Origin: Bacteroides fragilis
GTDB lineage: Bacteria > Bacillota > Clostridia > Lachnospirales > Lachnospiraceae
DNA length: 64,000 nucleotides
NCBI GenBank assembly: GCA_023664485.1
Contig: JAMPFK010000008.1
Location: 1-64,000, forward strand
Direction of reading: 5' to 3'
Shown here: positions 33,535 to 41,957 of the stretch, piece by piece
Position numbering within the stretch: the stretch's first letter is position 1
How the letters are laid out: the number at the start of each line of letters is the position of its first letter
Translations under genes and position numbers: made by a program
The notes under the pieces: generated by a model
Databases searched by the model: none
Seen by the model: only the letters and a program-made list of their open reading frames with translations
What the model was told of the DNA's origin: nothing

Positions 33535-33563
33535 TAGTCATCCAATTCATGATATGATATAAT
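33535..33563 (+). promoter_or_regulatory. Extended -10 promoter of the YjfB gene
   Basis: TGATATAAT (33555-33563) is an extended -10 box; TAGTCA (33535-33540) at 17 bases is a weak -35. It lies about 50 bases before the YjfB start. No sigma-D motility promoter is seen. Confidence 0.6.
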
Positions 33564-33614
33564 GAAATATGATTCTATATACAAGCACAATGTATCAAAA
33601 AGGAGGGGTATTCT

Positions 33615-33806
33615 ATGGATATTGCAGGCTTATCGATGGGAATGTCAGCATCCAGGGTTAATTCCGCCTTTGGCGTGGCAATGCTCAGCAAATCGCTCGA
33701 TGCCGCTTCCACTGCCGGAGAGCAGATTACCGGTATGATAGATGCTGCGGCTATGGAACGTTCCGTCAACCCGACCGTTGGCGCCAACTTCGATATGTAT
33801 ATTTAA
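33615..33806 (+). CDS. YjfB family putative motility peptide
   Basis: The 63-residue protein (MDIAGLSMGMSASRVNSAF ... VNPTVGANFDMYI) matches the YjfB family, whose members are small helical peptides often linked with flagellar genes, role unknown. AAGGAGG lies upstream of the ATG and a strong terminator follows, so it is a complete single-gene unit. No flagellar gene is present nearby. Confidence 0.85.
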   Translation: MDIAGLSMGMSASRVNSAFGVAMLSKSLDAASTAGEQITGMIDAAAMERSVNPTVGANFDMYI

Positions 33807-33819
33807 TCACTGTAATGCC

Positions 33820-33849
33820 AAACGCCACTGTTCACACAGTGGCGTTTTG
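33820..33849 (+). terminator. Terminator after YjfB
   Basis: AAACGCCACTG/CAGTGGCGTTT, 11-bp stem with a 6-base loop, followed by TTGTATG. It may also serve the opposite strand, though the CPBP gene ends on the right side of it. Confidence 0.85.
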
Positions 33850-33870
33850 TATGAATTCTTTCTTTTTCCC

Positions 33871-34812
33871 TCAGAGAAGCGCTAAAATCCATTCCAGGCT
33901 CATATAAGCAAGGCTTATGACAATGGCAATGATGAGCGGAATACTGACCATCGCTTCTTTTTTCATCTTACGGCACGCCCATATAGAACAAAACTCCGCT
34001 TCTCTCCTTTCATTTTTTGCCAGCCAGACCAGCACACAGACGGCCAGCGGTGTCGCAACGGCCGCTATGATCAGATACGGGCCGATCGCCGCTATCAGCA
34101 TTTCCTGTGTCAGCGCCTCTTCCGCAGCGGCCAGATCCGCCTGGAAAAGATCACTCAGATACATTAAACATACCTGATGAGAATTGAATATCATATGCGC
34201 GATGACCGAAGACCACAGACTGCCTGTCGCCTCGACCAGCAGCCCGAATAAAATGCCGATCGCGACCGCATACGCAGCCTGATTAAAGTTCAGGTGCATC
34301 AGACCGAATAATAACGCGGACCAGAATATGGACCAGAACACCGGACCGGAGTTTTTGTATCCCCGAAAAATCACGCCCCGGAAAACAAATTCCTCACAGA
34401 ACGGGCCGAACATCCCTATCATAAATAACATGACCGGAAACGGCATCTGCAGAACGTCTCCGCTGATAGCAGTCACCTCATTCTCCACAAAAAGCATGGA
34501 AATCGCATTTAATGCCGTCGTCAGCGGCATGATCAGATAGGTAAAAAGAAAAATCATAAAAAAAGAAGATACCCTTATTTTATGAAATCCCAGCATTTCA
34601 TTCAGATGACCCGTTTCCGTTTTCCTTCGGAAGGCCAGCGCAAAAAGAATCGCCGGCAGCATCATGACCAGCTGCGCGAGCAGCAGGTTTACCAGGATAT
34701 TCATTTCAAATAACAGGATGCCCTGTACATAACAAACAAGCATCAGGACGTACATAAGCATATTAAGCAGTATCAGGCTCAGAAAGATCCAATTTACTTT
34801 TTTACTGTTCAT
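33871..34812 (-). CDS. CPBP family intramembrane glutamic endopeptidase
   Basis: The 313-residue protein has about eight membrane helices and the CPBP (Abi) motifs: GPFCEEFVFRGVIFRG (EExxxR), FGLMHLNFNQ (FxxxH) and HMIFNSHQ. The family includes CAAX-type proteases and bacteriocin self-immunity proteins; substrate here is unknown and no bacteriocin gene is close. Motif residues are intact. Confidence 0.88.
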   Translation of the reverse strand: MNSKKVNWIFLSLILLNMLMYVLMLVCYVQGILLFEMNILVNLLLAQLVMMLPAILFALAFRRKTETGHLNEMLGFHKIRVSSFFMIFLFTYLIMPLTTALNAISMLFVENEVTAISGDVLQMPFPVMLFMIGMFGPFCEEFVFRGVIFRGYKNSGPVFWSIFWSALLFGLMHLNFNQAAYAVAIGILFGLLVEATGSLWSSVIAHMIFNSHQVCLMYLSDLFQADLAAAEEALTQEMLIAAIGPYLIIAAVATPLAVCVLVWLAKNERREAEFCSIWACRKMKKEAMVSIPLIIAIVISLAYMSLEWILALL

Positions 34813-34868
34813 CTGGCGTTTAACCTTCCATCATAAATTATACTCTGTTCTTTGAAAGATGCAGGTTT

Positions 34869-35753
34869 CTATAATCTCCGGATTGCCCTTTCTCCGATGG
34901 AAATTTTCTTTTCCTTCAGAAGATGGCCTACCGCTCTTTTAAATTCATTCTTGCTCATCTGCATTTCTCTTTTAATTGTTTCCGGAGAAGCTTTATCCGT
35001 AAAAGGAAGCGCGCCGTCATAACTGTCGATGACCCGCAGTATTTTCTCCGCATCTTTCTCAATCTGCAGATATGCTTTTTCACGAATGCTCAGATTCAGC
35101 CTGCCGTCCTCCTTTACCTCCGTGACTCTCGCCGCGACGGTACCGCCCACCTGAACGTCTCCATATAATTCTTTCCTGGCGATCAGGCCGGAATAACAGT
35201 CGTCCACAGCCACAAAGGCGCCGAAATTATCGCTGATCTCATAGACGGTCCCGGTTACCCTGTCGTCTTTTTGATAAGGGCTGTCCTGACGCAGATATCG
35301 GTAAACGTTCATCGTCGCGCACAACCGGCCGCTCTTATCTATGTAAAGCGCAACAAGACAGGACTCCCCCTCTTTTACCTTCTTTTTCTGCTCTTTAAAA
35401 GGAAGCAGAAGATCTTTTTCCAGCCCCCAGTCCAGAAAGGCGCCAATCTGCCCCGTCTGCACGACCCGCAGCCTTGCTACATTGCCGAGCGTGATAAGCG
35501 GCCTGTGCGCCGTCGCGATCAGACGGTCTTTGGAATCCCGGTAAACGAACACCTCTATCTCATCGCCGATTCCTGCTCCACGGGGCACCTGCTTCGCCGG
35601 AAGCAGGACTTTCCCGGCCTGCTGCATTTTCCTTTCCCCTCCGGCCGTCTGCCCTCTTCTATCTTCCGGCCGTGCTTCTTCCTCCGCAAGATAAACGCCG
35701 AACTCTACTTTTTTAATGATTTTTAATGTCTGTATTTCACCTAATTTTATCAT
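34869..35753 (-). CDS. CvfB-like S1-domain RNA-binding protein
   Basis: The 294-residue protein has the CvfB arrangement: several S1-like modules (IKKVEFGVYLAEEE; VVQTGQIGAFLDWGLEKDLL; VYEISDNFGAFVAVDDCYSG, DGRLNLSIREK) and a C-terminal winged-helix with MSKNEFKRAVGHLLKEKKI. CvfB binds RNA and affects virulence gene expression in staphylococci. The ATG at 35751-35753 is right after the thioesterase stop, so the two are coupled. Confidence 0.85.
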   Translation of the reverse strand: MIKLGEIQTLKIIKKVEFGVYLAEEEARPEDRRGQTAGGERKMQQAGKVLLPAKQVPRGAGIGDEIEVFVYRDSKDRLIATAHRPLITLGNVARLRVVQTGQIGAFLDWGLEKDLLLPFKEQKKKVKEGESCLVALYIDKSGRLCATMNVYRYLRQDSPYQKDDRVTGTVYEISDNFGAFVAVDDCYSGLIARKELYGDVQVGGTVAARVTEVKEDGRLNLSIREKAYLQIEKDAEKILRVIDSYDGALPFTDKASPETIKREMQMSKNEFKRAVGHLLKEKKISIGERAIRRL

Positions 35754-35754
35754 A

Positions 35755-36486
35755 TTAATAACTATGCCCCTCCTCATTCCCCATGAATTCAACGATACTG
35801 TACGGTCTGCCGTCCGGGCCGTTCAACGAAACCGTATAAAGCGTTTTCTCCTCATTTACCGCCAATACCGGTATGATACGATCATTCAGCACCGCCTGTT
35901 TCTTATATTCCGCCCGCATCTGCCGGATCGGAAAACCCGCGGGTATATAATCCATCGCTATCCGCACATGCTGTCCGTTATTGACATGGCCGTTCGTATC
36001 AAGGTGATGCGGTCTTACCTGAATTTCTTCCTGCGCCTGTCCGCCGCCCGGCGCCGCAATTTTCCGCGGTGCGTAATCCATCTGCAGCTTTTCTGCCAGC
36101 GCATAACCCTCCAGCATTTCTATCGGCGGTTTCGCCGGCGTCATCTTTACGATATCCATCAGGCTCCAGACAGAGTTTGCATAAGCGAGCCGTTCTCCCT
36201 CCTCCGTCTCCATCTGGAAATTACGGTATCCGATAAAGCCTTTAAATTCATAAGGCGCCGTTCCGGTAATTACCCTTTCGCACAGCCGCGGATAACGCTC
36301 CACGACGATCTGCCAGGAGGACAACACCCATGCCATATTTTTTTCCTTCAAATAGGCGACCCCTAATCCGAGATCCTCCGAATGGAAGGTGGATACGTCC
36401 TGAAAATAATCGAGTAAGGACTCCAATGTCAGCCTGCCGTCCGGGCCAACTTCGCTGTAACGTATTCTGCTTTGAAATGTATACAT
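35755..36486 (-). CDS. Acyl-ACP thioesterase
   Basis: The 243-residue protein is a double hotdog of the FatA/FatB group: the first half has DYFQDVSTFHSEDLGLGVAY and WVLSSWQIVVERYP; the second half has VRPHHLDTNGHVNNGQHV, the catalytic D-x-N-x-H-V-N-N motif. It releases fatty acids from acyl carrier protein. It lies next to the CvfB gene; no fatty acid synthesis genes are close. Confidence 0.88.
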   Translation of the reverse strand: MYTFQSRIRYSEVGPDGRLTLESLLDYFQDVSTFHSEDLGLGVAYLKEKNMAWVLSSWQIVVERYPRLCERVITGTAPYEFKGFIGYRNFQMETEEGERLAYANSVWSLMDIVKMTPAKPPIEMLEGYALAEKLQMDYAPRKIAAPGGGQAQEEIQVRPHHLDTNGHVNNGQHVRIAMDYIPAGFPIRQMRAEYKKQAVLNDRIIPVLAVNEEKTLYTVSLNGPDGRPYSIVEFMGNEEGHSY

Positions 36487-36557
36487 CCAAAACGCCTTCT
36501 TTCCGTTTTTTCTTATAATGCTTCCGCTCCATTTTCGTTTCTATGATAATCTGTTGT

Positions 36558-36588
36558 CAAAAAACCCGGTGAATTATCTTCACCGGGT
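36558..36588 (-). terminator. Terminator after tRNA-Gln
   Basis: ACCCGGTGAA/TTCACCGGGT, 10-bp stem with a 5-base loop, followed on the minus strand by six T residues. Confidence 0.9.
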
Positions 36589-36595
36589 CATTTCG

Positions 36596-36667
36596 CTGGG
36601 CTACAAGGATTCGAACCTTGAAATGACGGAGTCAGAGTCCGTTGCCTTACCGTTTGGCGATAGCCCA
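36596..36667 (-). tRNA. tRNA-Gln (anticodon CTG)
   Basis: A 72-base cloverleaf: acceptor stem TGGGCTA/TAGCCCA, D-arm with AAACGGTAAGG, anticodon stem ACGGA/TCCGT with loop CTCTGAC (anticodon CTG), T-arm AAGG-TTCGAAT-CCTT, discriminator G. CCA is not encoded. A good terminator follows. It reads CAG codons and is the less common glutamine tRNA. Confidence 0.93.
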
Positions 36668-36763
36668 TCAACATTACAATTTGGAATTATACAGCATATC
36701 GGATCATTTTGCAAGCCCTAATTTAAAATTATTTTTCTGATTTTCTCACCAATTTTCCAAAGA

Positions 36764-36793
36764 ATGGGCGGAAATCCTCTCATTTCCGCCCAT
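36764..36793 (-). terminator. Terminator after glnN
   Basis: ATGGGCGGAAAT/ATTTCCGCCCAT, 12-bp stem with a 6-base loop, 19 bases after the glnN stop. The U-run on the minus strand is weak (TCTTTGG). Confidence 0.7.
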
Positions 36794-36812
36794 CCTGTCC
36801 ACATCCAACCAT

Positions 36813-38924
36813 TTAAATCTCAAACATCAGCTCCCCATAAGTCGGAATCGGCCAGATATCCTTATCGACTATCATCTCCAGCTCATCCGCAGGTTTACGG
36901 AGTTTTTCCATGACTGCCTTTACCGTATCCTTATAGAAAAATGCCTGTGCTTTTACATCTTCCATCGCGGAAGCCTGCGTTTCTACCGCTTTCAGTTCTG
37001 TAAGAGCCGCCTGCATCGCCGCCAGCTTTTCGCTGACCGATTTCAGCAGTTCGACCTGCATGGAAGCGTCTGCGCCCGCCTCTTTTACCGCATTGGCGGT
37101 ATCCGCGAGTATCTTCGTATATCGAACGACCGCCGGTATGATCTGCTTGCCCGCCATATCGATCATGGTCAACGCCTCAATGTTGATCGTTTTCGCATAA
37201 GTCTCATAAATGATTTCTTCGCGGGATTCCAGCTCGACCTTCGTAAAGATCCTGAATTTCTCGAACAGGCGCACCGCCTTATCGGTCGTCAGCGTACCCG
37301 CCGCCTCGATCATGGATTTAATATTCGGAAGCCCTCTCTTTTCCGCTTCCTCGACCCATTCGTCGGCGTAACCATTTCCGTTGAAAATGATTCTCTGGTG
37401 TCTTGTCATATATTCTTTGATCAGATCATGAATCGCCACTTCGAGGTTATCCGCTTTTTCCAGTCTGTCCGCCGCCTCGCAGAACGCTTCCGCAACGATG
37501 GCATTCAGCGTCGTATTCGGGCTCGCGATAGAATCCGCGGAACCGACCATACGGAACTCGAACTTATTTCCCGTAAAGGCAAAAGGTGAAGTCCTGTTTC
37601 TGTCAGTCGCATCCTTCTGGAAATCGGGAAGCGTCTTAACGCCCGTCAAAAGCCTGCCGCCCTCTTTTACAGTCGTTGCCGAACCCGTCTCGATCAGCTG
37701 GCTGACGACATCTTCGAGCTGTTCTCCGAGGAAAATGGAAATAATCGCCGGAGGCGCCTCGTTCGCGCCCAGTCTGTGATCGTTTCCGACATCGGATGCC
37801 GACTGGCGCAGCAGGTCCGCGTGGGTATCCACCGCCTTCATGATGCAGGCAAGCACGAGCAGGAACTGAATATTCTCATTCGGCGTCTCGCCGGGATCCA
37901 AAAGGTTCACGCCGTTATCCGTCGTAATGGACCAGTTATTATGTTTGCCGGAACCGTTCACGCCCGCGTAAGGTTTTTCATGCAGCAGACATCTCATATT
38001 ATGTTTTGTCGCGACCCTCTTCATCGCCTCCATAACGATCTGGTTATGGTCTACCGCGATATTGGCCGTCTCATAAATCGGCGCCAGCTCGTGCTGTGCG
38101 GGAGCCACTTCGTTATGCTGCGTTTTCGCCGTAACGCCCAGCTTCCAGAGCTCTTCGTTCAAATCCTTCATATAAGCGCCGACGCGCTCTCTGATAACGC
38201 CGAAGTAATGATCTTCCATTTCCTGGCCTTTGGGCGCCGGGGCCCCGAAAAGGGTACGGCCCGCAAACATCAGGTCGGTTCTCTGCATATATAATTTTTC
38301 ATCCACCAGGAAATATTCCTGTTCCGGTCCTACGGAAGCCGTCACTTTCTTCGCGCCGGTATTGCCGAACAGCCGCACGATACGGAGCGCCTGCTCGCTC
38401 AGTGCTTCCATGGAACGCAGAAGCGGCGTCTTTTTATCCAGCGCCTCGCCCGTGTAGGAACAGAACGCGGTCGGAATACAGAGAATCGTCCCGCAGGTGG
38501 ATTCCTTCAAAAATGCTGGCGAGGTGATGTCCCACGCCGTATAGCCTCTCGCCTCGAAAGTCGCGCGCAGACCGCCGGACGGGAAAGAAGAGGCGTCGGG
38601 CTCGCCTTTGATCAGCTCTTTTCCTGAAAATTCTGTCAGCATCCTGCCGGATTCATCGGGATGCGCTACGAACGCATCATGTTTTTCCGCCGTAATGCCT
38701 GTCAGCGGCTGGAACCAGTGGGTATAATGGGTCGCGCCGTGCTCTACCGCCCAATCCTTCATTTCCTTCGCAACGACGTTCGCCGCTCCCATCGAAAGCT
38801 CGCCGCCATTGTTCATGACGTTCACCACTTCTTTGTATACGTTCTTAGGCAGGCGTTCTTTCATCTTGCTAAGTGTAAACAAATTCTGGCCAAAAATCTC
38901 TTCCACGTTGAAAACCTCGCTCAT
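36813..38924 (-). CDS. glnN: Glutamine synthetase type III
   Basis: The 703-residue length and sequence fit [39 protein letters not shown] (ATP/metal-binding Glu), [37 protein letters not shown] and [15 protein letters not shown]. It makes glutamine from glutamate, ammonia and ATP as a large dodecamer. ATG 38922-38924 follows GGAAG. Its leader carries a terminator that may be regulated (see separate entry). Confidence 0.96.
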   Translation of the reverse strand: MSEVFNVEEIFGQNLFTLSKMKERLPKNVYKEVVNVMNNGGELSMGAANVVAKEMKDWAVEHGATHYTHWFQPLTGITAEKHDAFVAHPDESGRMLTEFSGKELIKGEPDASSFPSGGLRATFEARGYTAWDITSPAFLKESTCGTILCIPTAFCSYTGEALDKKTPLLRSMEALSEQALRIVRLFGNTGAKKVTASVGPEQEYFLVDEKLYMQRTDLMFAGRTLFGAPAPKGQEMEDHYFGVIRERVGAYMKDLNEELWKLGVTAKTQHNEVAPAQHELAPIYETANIAVDHNQIVMEAMKRVATKHNMRCLLHEKPYAGVNGSGKHNNWSITTDNGVNLLDPGETPNENIQFLLVLACIMKAVDTHADLLRQSASDVGNDHRLGANEAPPAIISIFLGEQLEDVVSQLIETGSATTVKEGGRLLTGVKTLPDFQKDATDRNRTSPFAFTGNKFEFRMVGSADSIASPNTTLNAIVAEAFCEAADRLEKADNLEVAIHDLIKEYMTRHQRIIFNGNGYADEWVEEAEKRGLPNIKSMIEAAGTLTTDKAVRLFEKFRIFTKVELESREEIIYETYAKTINIEALTMIDMAGKQIIPAVVRYTKILADTANAVKEAGADASMQVELLKSVSEKLAAMQAALTELKAVETQASAMEDVKAQAFFYKDTVKAVMEKLRKPADELEMIVDKDIWPIPTYGELMFEI

Positions 38925-38993
38925 CTCATTACTTCCTTTCTTTTTCAGGATATCCGAACCCTCCCCATTTTGATACGCGCTTGCGCGTTATAC

Positions 38994-39038
38994 AAAAAAA
39001 TGCTCCAAAAATAAACTTTTTGGAACATCCTCGTTCAA
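38994..39038 (-). promoter_or_regulatory. Possible glnN attenuator (terminator and alternative hairpin)
   Basis: On the minus strand ATGTTCCAAAAA and TTTTTGGAGCAT (39000-39028) form an imperfect hairpin followed by TTTTTT, a terminator placed between promoter and gene. Just upstream TTGAAC-GAGGAT-GTTCCAA (39020-39038) forms another hairpin that uses the same GTTCCAA bases, so the two exclude each other. This is the design of an attenuator. No known glutamine riboswitch motif was recognised. Confidence 0.5.
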
Positions 39039-39083
39039 GATACCTTATATAATTATTAACATTCGGTTGCTATTTCCTTTAAT

Positions 39084-39112
39084 AAAATACGCCATTTCTT
39101 TTCAAAATGCAA
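39084..39112 (-). promoter_or_regulatory. Promoter of glnN
   Basis: TTGCAT (39107-39112), 17 bases, TATTTT (39084-39089) on the minus strand; the leader from here to glnN is about 150 bases. Confidence 0.55.
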
Positions 39113-39114
39113 TA

Positions 39115-39152
39115 CCCGGATTCAAATTTTGTATATTTTACGGGAATCCGGG
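39115..39152 (-). terminator. Hairpin after the U32 peptidase gene
   Basis: CCCGGATTC/GAATCCGGG with a 20-base AT-rich loop lies 15 bases after the U32 stop. No U-run follows on the minus strand, so it is a weak or processed terminator. Confidence 0.4.
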
Positions 39153-39166
39153 CAGGAAAAACAGAA

Positions 39167-40411
39167 TTACTGTTCATTTTTCACAAAATTTCTGGCCCTC
39201 AGAATATCGTAACGCTCCGGGGCATGCGAAAGTTCCACATCGATTATCTGTTTGGAATGTGGACAGCTTTCCACTTCTTTCCCTTCTTCATTATACATAT
39301 GCAGCACTTTTACAGGCACATTGACGCCCGACGGCTTCATGATCTCGATTTCATCCCCCACGCGGAACTTGTTCCGCTGCTCGATGCGGGCGCGTCCCCG
39401 TTCATCGACGGAACCGATGATACCGAGATAGGTATATTCATTCACATAGGTACTGTTATCATAAATCTGCGAGTTCTCCGTTCCCTGCCTGCCAAAATAA
39501 AAACCGGTCGTGAACTGCCGATAGGTACACTTGGCGATTTCCGCCCGATACCAGTCCATGTTCCCGCGGTATTTTTCTTCCGATTCCAGATAATCGTCGA
39601 TGGCCTTCCGATATGTACGCGCGACTGTCGCGACATACAGCGCCGTTTTCATCCTGCCTTCGATCTTAAAACTGTCGATTCCGGCATCTGTCATCTCCGG
39701 AATATGTTCTATCATGCACAGGTCTTTTGAATTGAAAATATAGGTTCCCCTCTCATTTTCATAGACCGGCAGATATTCACCCGGCCTTTTTTCCTCCACC
39801 ACCGCATATTTCCAGCGGCACGGATGGGTACACGCACCCTGATTCGCATCCCTGCCTGTAAAATAACTGCTCAGAAGACAGCGCCCCGAATAGGAAATGC
39901 ACATCGCGCCATGGATAAAGCTTTCGATCTCCATCTCCTCCGGTATCCGTTCTCTGATTTCCTTAATCTCCCGCAAAGAAAGCTCTCTTGCCGAAACGAC
40001 CCTCCTGGCCCCCTGCTCATGCCAGAACCGATAGGTCATATAATTGGTATTATTCGCCTGTGTGGAAATATGGATATCGATTTCCGGGCAGATTTCTTTT
40101 GCGAGCATGAACATGCCCGGATCCGCTATGATGAGCGCATCCGGCTTCATCTCTTTTAATTCCCGGAAATATTCCGCCGCGCCCTCCATATCGCCGTTAT
40201 GCGCCAGAATATTCGCCGTCACATGCACGCGTACGCCATGCGCATGCGCAAAGGCAATTCCTTCCGCCATCTCTTCTTTCGTAAAATTCTTCGCCTTCGC
40301 GCGCAGGCTGAAAGCCTCGCCGCCGATATATACCGCATCCGCGCCAAAGATGACCGCTGTTTTCAATACTTCCGGACTGCTCGCCGGAACCAGTAATTCT
40401 GGTTTCTTCAT
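39167..40411 (-). CDS. Peptidase U32 family protein (tRNA/rRNA hydroxylation type)
   Basis: The 414-residue protein opens KPELLVPASSPEVLKTAVIF, GADAVYIGGEAFSLRAKAKN and has the U32 signature ESFIHGAMCISYSGRCLLS, followed by DANQGACTHPCRWKY with the cysteines seen in this group. Members called peptidases are now linked to RNA hydroxylation (RlhA, TrhP). It follows the O-methyltransferase gene by seven bases, a usual clostridial pairing with the MltG-like gene before it. Confidence 0.9.
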   Translation of the reverse strand: MKKPELLVPASSPEVLKTAVIFGADAVYIGGEAFSLRAKAKNFTKEEMAEGIAFAHAHGVRVHVTANILAHNGDMEGAAEYFRELKEMKPDALIIADPGMFMLAKEICPEIDIHISTQANNTNYMTYRFWHEQGARRVVSARELSLREIKEIRERIPEEMEIESFIHGAMCISYSGRCLLSSYFTGRDANQGACTHPCRWKYAVVEEKRPGEYLPVYENERGTYIFNSKDLCMIEHIPEMTDAGIDSFKIEGRMKTALYVATVARTYRKAIDDYLESEEKYRGNMDWYRAEIAKCTYRQFTTGFYFGRQGTENSQIYDNSTYVNEYTYLGIIGSVDERGRARIEQRNKFRVGDEIEIMKPSGVNVPVKVLHMYNEEGKEVESCPHSKQIIDVELSHAPERYDILRARNFVKNEQ

Positions 40412-40418
40412 CCTGTTT

Positions 40419-41063
40419 TCATCCCTTTTTGATACTCACCGTAATCCCGTCCCCCACCTGCAGAATTGCCGTTTCCAGCTGGGGATGGTGCTTCAATTCA
40501 TACAAATATTCCCGCATCCGGCTATGTATCGTGCGGTTCCGCCTCGTTACCGCATAACGGGACTCGATAATATCCCCGTCCTGCAATACATTATCGGATA
40601 AAAGAATGCCGCCTTCCGGCATCAGGCGCAGAATATCCGGCAGAAAGTGAATATACTGTCCCTTGGCGGCATCCATAAAAATGAAGTCATAGGGGCCCTC
40701 CAGTTTTTTCAGCCAGTCAGACGCGTCTCCCTCCAACAGCGCAATCTGCTCCTCCTTCCCGGCCCGCCGGAAATTCTCCTTTGCAACAGGAATTCGTTTC
40801 TCATATTTTTCAATCGTCGTTATCCTGCATCCTTCCGGCGCGTACTCGCTCATCAATAAAGCAGAAAAACCAATGGCGCAGCCGACTTCCAGAATGGACG
40901 CCGGCTTTTTCATTGCGAGCAGCAATTTGATAAAGCTCTGCATCTCCGTCCGAATGATCGGCACATTGGTTTTCTTCGCTTCCTTTTCTATTTCGTCCAA
41001 AAAAGGAGTATTGCCCGGATCGAGGGAATTGATAAACGCGGTCACGCGCTCGCTGCCGATCAT
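40419..41063 (-). CDS. SAM-dependent O-methyltransferase
   Basis: The 214-residue protein has the class I methyltransferase fold of the TrmR/COMT-like group: SILEVGCAIGFSALLMSEY (SAM loop), TTIEKYEKRIPVA, DASDWLKKLEGPYDFIFMDA and LLSDNVLQDGDI. In Bacillus the relative TrmR methylates wobble hydroxyuridine in tRNA, which would fit the adjacent U32 gene. Start overlaps the upstream stop (ATGA at 41060-41063). Confidence 0.85.
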   Translation of the reverse strand: MIGSERVTAFINSLDPGNTPFLDEIEKEAKKTNVPIIRTEMQSFIKLLLAMKKPASILEVGCAIGFSALLMSEYAPEGCRITTIEKYEKRIPVAKENFRRAGKEEQIALLEGDASDWLKKLEGPYDFIFMDAAKGQYIHFLPDILRLMPEGGILLSDNVLQDGDIIESRYAVTRRNRTIHSRMREYLYELKHHPQLETAILQVGDGITVSIKKG

Positions 41064-41575
41064 AGGCCCTGCTCCTCTGCCGCGCTCTGTTCTTCCGCCG
41101 CGTCCGGATCCTCTGCCCCGCCGTCTTCGCCGGCGTTTTCAGAATCCTCAGCCATATCCCCGGAACCTTCGCCGGATGATCCTTTGTCCTTATCGCCTTC
41201 TTCTGTTTCTTCCGGCTCCGCCGCCATGATTGCCAGCATTTCATCGCTCTTCATCGAAGTGCTGAGATCGTAAATTCCCGGATTGATTTTTCCATGGTGT
41301 TCCGATAACAGCTCCTGAACGAAAAACAGGTCCGCATCCCGGATCAGGCCTTTTTCCTCCAGCGTATTTCCAATATCCCTTACCGAATCGTCCGGCTCCA
41401 CATAAATGCTGATGATTCTGCCTTCTCCGGTCGTCATCGCTTCCTCCGCAAAGACTCTGAATCCGAAATCATACGCCTTGACCGCCGCGTCATAAACGAA
41501 GGAGACCAGAAAAAAAACTGCCGCCACTTTAATAATCGTCTCTACAACCGAGCCTATCACTTGTTTTATATCCAT
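41060..41575 (-). CDS. Short MltG/YceG-like membrane protein with acidic tail
   Basis: The 171-residue protein has one membrane helix (IIKVAAVFFLVSFVYDAAV), a domain like the N-terminal subdomain of MltG/YceG (ISIYVEPDDSVRDIGNTLEE, INPGIYDLSTSMKSDEMLAI) and a C-terminal low-complexity tail of Glu, Asp, Gly and Ser. The lytic transglycosylase domain with the catalytic Glu is absent, so it is not a working MltG. GGAGG precedes the ATG. It is coupled to the O-methyltransferase gene. Confidence 0.8.
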   Translation of the reverse strand: MDIKQVIGSVVETIIKVAAVFFLVSFVYDAAVKAYDFGFRVFAEEAMTTGEGRIISIYVEPDDSVRDIGNTLEEKGLIRDADLFFVQELLSEHHGKINPGIYDLSTSMKSDEMLAIMAAEPEETEEGDKDKGSSGEGSGDMAEDSENAGEDGGAEDPDAAEEQSAAEEQGL

Positions 41576-41610
41576 TTGAAAACCTCCGCCCCAAGCCGCA
41601 GTCAGGGCCT

Positions 41611-41943
41611 TTATTCAAAATCCAGCTCCGCCGTGATCAGCACGTTTACTTCCTGCATCATACGGCAGAATGCCAGTTCTGCTCTTAAAAAATCATCTAT
41701 CAGCGGATTCGCGCGGAACTCTTCATACTCCTGTTCAAAAGCGTCCAGTTTATCGAGCAGTTCTTCTCCCGGTGTTTCCGTCTGCAGCGCAAAATTACGC
41801 TGCCTGTATTCCGCCGCCATTGCGAATAATTCCGGCTGTTTCTTTAACGTTTCCTTCTGAAAATCATATTCCCTGTAAACCTCTGATTTCCTGATTTCTT
41901 CTATAAAGCTTTCCGTCGCTTTCTTCACAATGCTGTCTAACAT
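41611..41943 (-). CDS. YlbF/YmcA family regulator
   Basis: The 110-residue, all-helical protein (MLDSIVKKATESFIEEIRKS, YREYDFQKETLKKQP, RANPLIDDFLRAELAFCRMM) matches the YlbF/YmcA family. In Bacillus these form the Y-complex that directs RNase Y. ATG 41941-41943 with GGAG eight bases upstream is preferred to an earlier frame that overlaps RNase J. Its place just after the RNase J gene supports an RNA-decay role here. Confidence 0.85.
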   Translation of the reverse strand: MLDSIVKKATESFIEEIRKSEVYREYDFQKETLKKQPELFAMAAEYRQRNFALQTETPGEELLDKLDAFEQEYEEFRANPLIDDFLRAELAFCRMMQEVNVLITAELDFE

Positions 41944-41957
41944 GCTGTCTTCTCCTT

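Noticed and set aside
38994..39112. Known glutamine riboswitch (glnA type) before glnN
   Set aside because: The conserved bases of that motif were not found in the leader.
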